NCBI GenBank assembly: GCA_030248225.1
Contig: JASANE010003224.1
Coordinates: 1-64,000, forward strand
Length of the DNA: 64,000 nt
Direction: 5' to 3'
Source: Trileptium ribeirensis
Lineage: Eukaryota; Nematoda; Enoplea; Enoplida; Thoracostomopsidae
A program made the position numbers and the translations under genes. Shown in pieces: positions 60,017 through 64,000 of this stretch. The notes under the pieces are model-generated. The model did not search any database. It had not been told where the DNA came from and worked only from the letters and a program-made list of their open reading frames with translations. Numbering within the stretch: the stretch's first letter is position 1; every line of letters begins with the position of its first letter.

Positions 60017-63000
60017 GTAACGGCTCGAATTTTACAGGATTCGTAAAACGCCTAAAACGTACCAAATTTGTAGGGAACGGAGGGAATGGACGACCGGATA
60101 CCGGTGGAGTGTGACTTCCGTTTGATATAACTGTGTCATGTTATTATTGATGTGAAATAAGAAATACTGTATTTTTATATATGTTCTCCACCACCCGAAG
60201 GTGCACGGGATGATTTTGGCACCGAAAATGCAAGAGAAAAGACAATGGTTAGCGGTGTCCGGTCGATCCTCGTGGAAATGTAGTATTGGTCGATAAAGTA
60301 TTTTATATACTATGTTATGTCTGCTGTGAAGGACGGGTGTGTGTTCGGAGAGGCCGGGGACCAACGGATATCAAAGGAATTTTTGGTGCTACAAGAAAAC
60401 TGGTCACACTGAGCCTGATCCCAGCGCACACGCCGAGTGTTTACCAGTATTCGTTTGATATCTGTCACGCCTATAGTGCATGTATATATTTTTATGTAGG
60501 GTCAGGACTTATCAGGACGACTTCAGAGTTTCATATATACAGGCCGATCATGTGTAGGTAATCAAATTTTCGATCCTGGAGAACTGAAATATTGGATACA
60601 AAGTTTCTCAGATACTATTTTAGGGGTACAAAGGCAAAAGTCAAAATTTCGTGTTTTTCGAACAGCTCAAGGAAACAGGGGTGACTAAACCATCTTAACG
60701 ACTTCCTAGCGGTGTCAAATTGTCCAGGCGGGTCAAAGAATTTGGTTCCCATAAATACTTGCGGATCCCCGAACAGGCGCTTAAGCCCCAATTTTGTAAG
60801 TCTAAAAGGACAACTAAAATAACCAAAAGTCCCCGATTTTTTGAGCCCGGTACACTTATGGGGTCCTACCCTGTTTAGTTGAGAACAGGGGCCGCCCAAC
60901 CCCACGGGTCCGCTGAGGATCCTCTAAACGTAAATCGGGACACCAAAATTTTGGGTTTCTCACGCCTAAAATGTCCTCTAACGGGCCTCTCGTGGGAGAC
61001 GCGATTATGTTTTTAATTTCTCCAGCAGTCGGTTTGCCAGGGCATGATTCTGGTCCTGCCCCCGACCGCCTACTGCTTTTAGATCCTGACATATCGGCAA
61101 AAATGAGCCGGTATCCCTATGAGAACACAGCGCCCTGAGCGCCGTTATATTCTGCTCTTAAAATTTTGCCGCACCGACCAGCGGGCGGTTTTGTTTTCTT
61201 GGCGAGCCTCGGCCACGTGTAGCTGTTGACCAGCGTGTTTTGTACGCGGCAATTGGTACAGTGTAATAGGTTTGTTGTTGTCTTGGCTGATGCAGTCTTG
61301 TTCTCTTGGCAGTTATATATTTCTTTGTACGTTCATGTGTTTACATATAAATGTAACACTAAGAATCATGGATTCAGAGGCTGCCGTCTAAGCTAACAGC
61401 CCTGAACTGCTATATATTATTATTTTTATTATTATTATTACTAATATTATTAGCATAATTAATATTATTTTAATAATATTGCAATTTCGTAATATTTTGT
61501 TGTTTTGTCTAGTTAGTTGTTGCATGTTTCTTGAATGCCATGGTGTTCTTTTCTTTATAGAATCTGCGGTATTAAATGTCACAGCAGAGGGTGTTTCAGG
61601 TTCTCGTACGATATATAAATTGCAGAACTTTCTTGAAAGTTGGTCGTTATTCAGTTTTCTTCATTTTTCGTGGTGGTGTTTTTAATAAAGCTCTTGCTCG
61701 TAATCGTGTTTTACGTTGTATAAACGGCCGTGATGTTTGTATATTCGGACATTGCGGCTGATCAGACAGGAGCAGTTGTTTAGCGGCTAGTATTGTCTGT
61801 ATGGTGGAAGGCTAGCGCGTTTGGACCAGACGGACACGTTAGTTCTTACACTTGCACCCCGCCTTAGGCCACAACGCCAACGTTACATAAATTTGTTTTG
61901 TTAAGCTGGGGAGATGTCCGAAAATTTAAAATTTGGGACAAAAGCCAGAAAGTAGCGATAGCTAAGCGACAAGAAGGGGGTAGGAACAGTAGTATAAAAG
62001 CAGGCCGCCCGTCTAAGTAATGGGATCCGTCGAGTCTATCCATTTAGAAATTTGGTCGGCTTTTCTTTTGGCTTCGCTTTTGTGTTTTTTTACTCGAGTG
62101 GGCTCTTCGGCTTGCAGACTTGCGGAAGAGGCCCGCCCGGGCCTTTTGTTCACGGATTTTCGAATTTTCGCGCAAGACTAGGACAACGGAGGGACAGTCC
62201 TTGCGGGTGCTGTGGTGTCCTTTGGATACCTCGCGCTCCCGTAAGTGCTGCGCCCGCGCTGTGGAGAGTGGGTTGAGGTTTTGGCAAAATTATAGTCAAA
62301 ATCGGAACAAAATTGTAAAAAAAGGAAACGTACCCGCGCTCGACTGGTTCCCCGCACACTGGGCTGGAATTATTGTCAGTGCCCAGGGGTTGCATTGTTT
62401 AAAGTATTTTAAGCGTATTTCTGTAGCTTAGTGGAGACCGTTTCGTTAAATTTTGAGTTATTTGCTCGCCGGTCGCAACGCTTAGGATTCAAAATAATCG
62501 ATGGACATCATCGTTCAAAATTTCATCAAAAGAATTTGAAGGCCACATTTTGGGGGCCTTGGTTGTCTCGGGTGGACTCTTCGACTGCGGACGCGTGGAA
62601 GAGGCCCGCCTGGGGCGTCTAACCGAGTTTTCAAATGTTCTCGTTTAGGCTTAGGAACAGGGAGAGCCCTTGCGGGTGCCGGGGTGTCCGTTGGATACCC
62701 CGTGCTCCCGTAAGTGCTGTGATCGCGCTTCTACGATTTGAGCAAGGCAATTTGAAGGGAACTTAGCTTGGTACTAAAGACGATGATAGAATTTTACATG
62801 ACTAGCGTGAAGGTGGACTGAAGGCTCAGCATCTAATACCAAATTTTTTTGTTGAGGGTTCCGCGTTTCGAAAAGAGCCCAATCGGATCTCACAAGAATC
62901 ATTTCGTCATCCAGTGGGAGTTGCAAAGAAAAAGGGGGTTAAATTTATGTCGCTTTTAAAATTGTTAGCTCATGTATACTATGACCCAAGGACCGCGCGC

Positions 63001-63383
63001 GGGCTCGGGTCCTGGCTCTTTTTTGGATGTAAATAATGTCGTTATCTGTACACCCAATAGGGTGATAATTTCGTTTGAATGTGTTCGTATTTTCTTTTCC
63101 AAAGAAAATGGAAAACCAAGAAATAAACTTTTGGCGTGTGAAACTTAGTAGGCGAACTAGATTGATTTAAATAAAACGCACCCTGTTGCAAGCAATCGTA
63201 GGACCCTCTCTAAGGTATGTTCAACGCCGTCTGACCTAAGCTTCCCGTCCCTTCCCGCACGCTGCCCCTCAATAATGCTCGCGCCCGCCATGCCGTTCTC
63301 CTACCGCCCTAGCCCTGCTTTCCACCCAAGGGCTTGCTTCAGCGTTTTATAGTTAAATTACGGCCTCACCCATTTCACCCACA
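60017..63383 (+). repeat. Right long terminal repeat, with insertion
   Basis: Begins TGTAACGGCTCGAATTTTAC and ends CACCCACA. It collinearly matches 36534-38694. Extra here: 60309-60903 (probably deleted from the left copy, since the left join falls at a shared TTTTAT/CACGGGTCCG boundary), a solo LTR (61352-61887), and two short stretches near 62020-62090 and 62210-62260. The long TTAGGGTAC..AAGGCAAAAG segment at 60615-60905 has an open minus frame without known homology. Confidence 0.85.
61352..61887 (+). mobile_element. Solo LTR inserted in the right terminal repeat
   Basis: A 536-bp sequence starting TGTAAC and ending GTTACA (perfect 6-bp inverted ends) is flanked by TAAA on both sides. 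The left terminal repeat keeps the empty site (GTATAAATTTGATTTG near 37277). It contains an ATT-rich microsatellite (61415-61470). No coding content. Confidence 0.88.
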
Positions 63384-64000
63384 TGTTGTGCGCCTCAGGT
63401 ACACGGTTGATTTTTATCACCTTGCTAGAGCAGAGGACATGAAAGGTTTCCCGAGAGCAACTTGAGCTTAAAATTGAGCAAACCTCCTCTCCGATTACAT
63501 CAACAAGGAATAGTGCATACAATCACAAAATACTACTGCTTTTAGTAAAAAGCTCTGCAATGCTGATTCCAAAGTGAAATGTAAAAAACTGGATGTATGC
63601 ACAAGCTTCTTCCCCAAAATTTGAAAAAATTCTTTTTTGAAATCTTGGGGAACTTTTTTAATTTCAGCGATTTTTTAATCACTCATAGTACATTCCCATT
63701 AACAACATTTTTACATCCGACTCATATCTGCTTGCAAAGAATTACCAATTATAAACAGAACTGCCGCAAAAATACACCAATACACAGAAACACATAATAA
63801 ATTATGCACATAGCAAACAAATTAAATTACTTAAACTTTTCCTCTTGCTTACCAATATTTTCCCCACTATACTTTGCGTATGAAATAAACATAAGGTGAA
63901 ACGGTCAGCTGCGTAGGGGTAACTAATGATCGAGGGTTCACTATGTCACAAGTCGGACACCCTCAAACCAAATATATTTCCTCCAGAGACCCTCCCCACT
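63384..64000. other. Right flank, no gene seen
   Basis: AT-rich DNA beyond the right repeat. It does not continue the palindrome repeat broken at 36533. A short open frame at 63597-63797 has no recognisable domain. Confidence 0.5.

Larger units (their letters stand above)
36534..63383 (+). mobile_element. Giant env-bearing Ty3-like element with NADAR genes
   Basis: Long related repeats with TGTAA..CACA ends (36534-38694 and 60017-63383) enclose, on the + strand: gag (41000), an anomalous purine-rich block (43.2-45.3 kb), a large unknown ORF (45389), an env-like pseudogene (48250-50340), protease/RT/RNase H (50381), integrase (53100), a disordered linker, and two NADAR genes (56434, 57759). 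Total is near 26.8 kb. The order env before pol is unusual for this group; env normally follows integrase. No target-site duplication is found, and sequence after 63383 does not continue the repeat interrupted at 36533, so the two ends may not stem from one insertion event. Confidence 0.7.

Overview
The window is animal nuclear DNA: AT-rich, intron-bearing and crowded with repeats. An invertebrate with many env-bearing LTR retrotransposons is likely. A nematode or relative is my guess, but the sequence does not fix the phylum. One host gene can be assembled with confidence: a STRAD-type pseudokinase on the + strand, 10 coding exons from 15952 to 34259, 357 codons before the stop, with every splice phase closing and a C-terminal Trp-Glu-Met like the MO25-binding Trp-Glu-Phe of vertebrate STRAD.

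Left flank (1-7100): a CR1-type non-LTR reverse transcriptase fragment (minus strand, 52-612) joined at the window edge to an inverted scrap of a Ty3/gypsy element. Then comes a decayed Ty3/gypsy element on the minus strand (1044-7000) with both LTRs, a primer-binding site, gag, RT, RNase H and integrase remnants. Its gag is split by a DNA transposon-like insert (4712-6078) with 35-bp terminal inverted repeats and a minisatellite core. From 7100 to 15700 there are simple and dispersed repeats (a TGTTCGCGAACA-palindrome family, two tandem or direct repeat sets) and a second, more eroded gypsy relic (10.4-12.1 kb).

Centre (15.7-34.8 kb): the STRAD gene. Its long introns hold a poly-C motif array, a 26-bp minisatellite and a ~170-bp tandem repeat.

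Right flank (35.9-63.4 kb): two long related terminal repeats (36534-38694 and 60017-63383) bracket about 21 kb. In order this holds gag, a strange purine-rich inverted block with 511 bases lacking any T, a large unknown ORF, an env-like fusion-glycoprotein pseudogene, protease/RT/RNase H, integrase, a disordered linker, and two tandem open genes combining a NADAR (YbiA-like) domain with an SGNH-hydrolase-like domain. The gag, env and pol parts are broken by stops and frameshifts; the second NADAR gene is open once a 35-bp intron is removed. This giant element, with env placed before pol and an enzyme pair at its 3' end, is the best candidate for something little described. A 536-bp solo LTR sits in the right terminal repeat, and the empty site survives in the left one.
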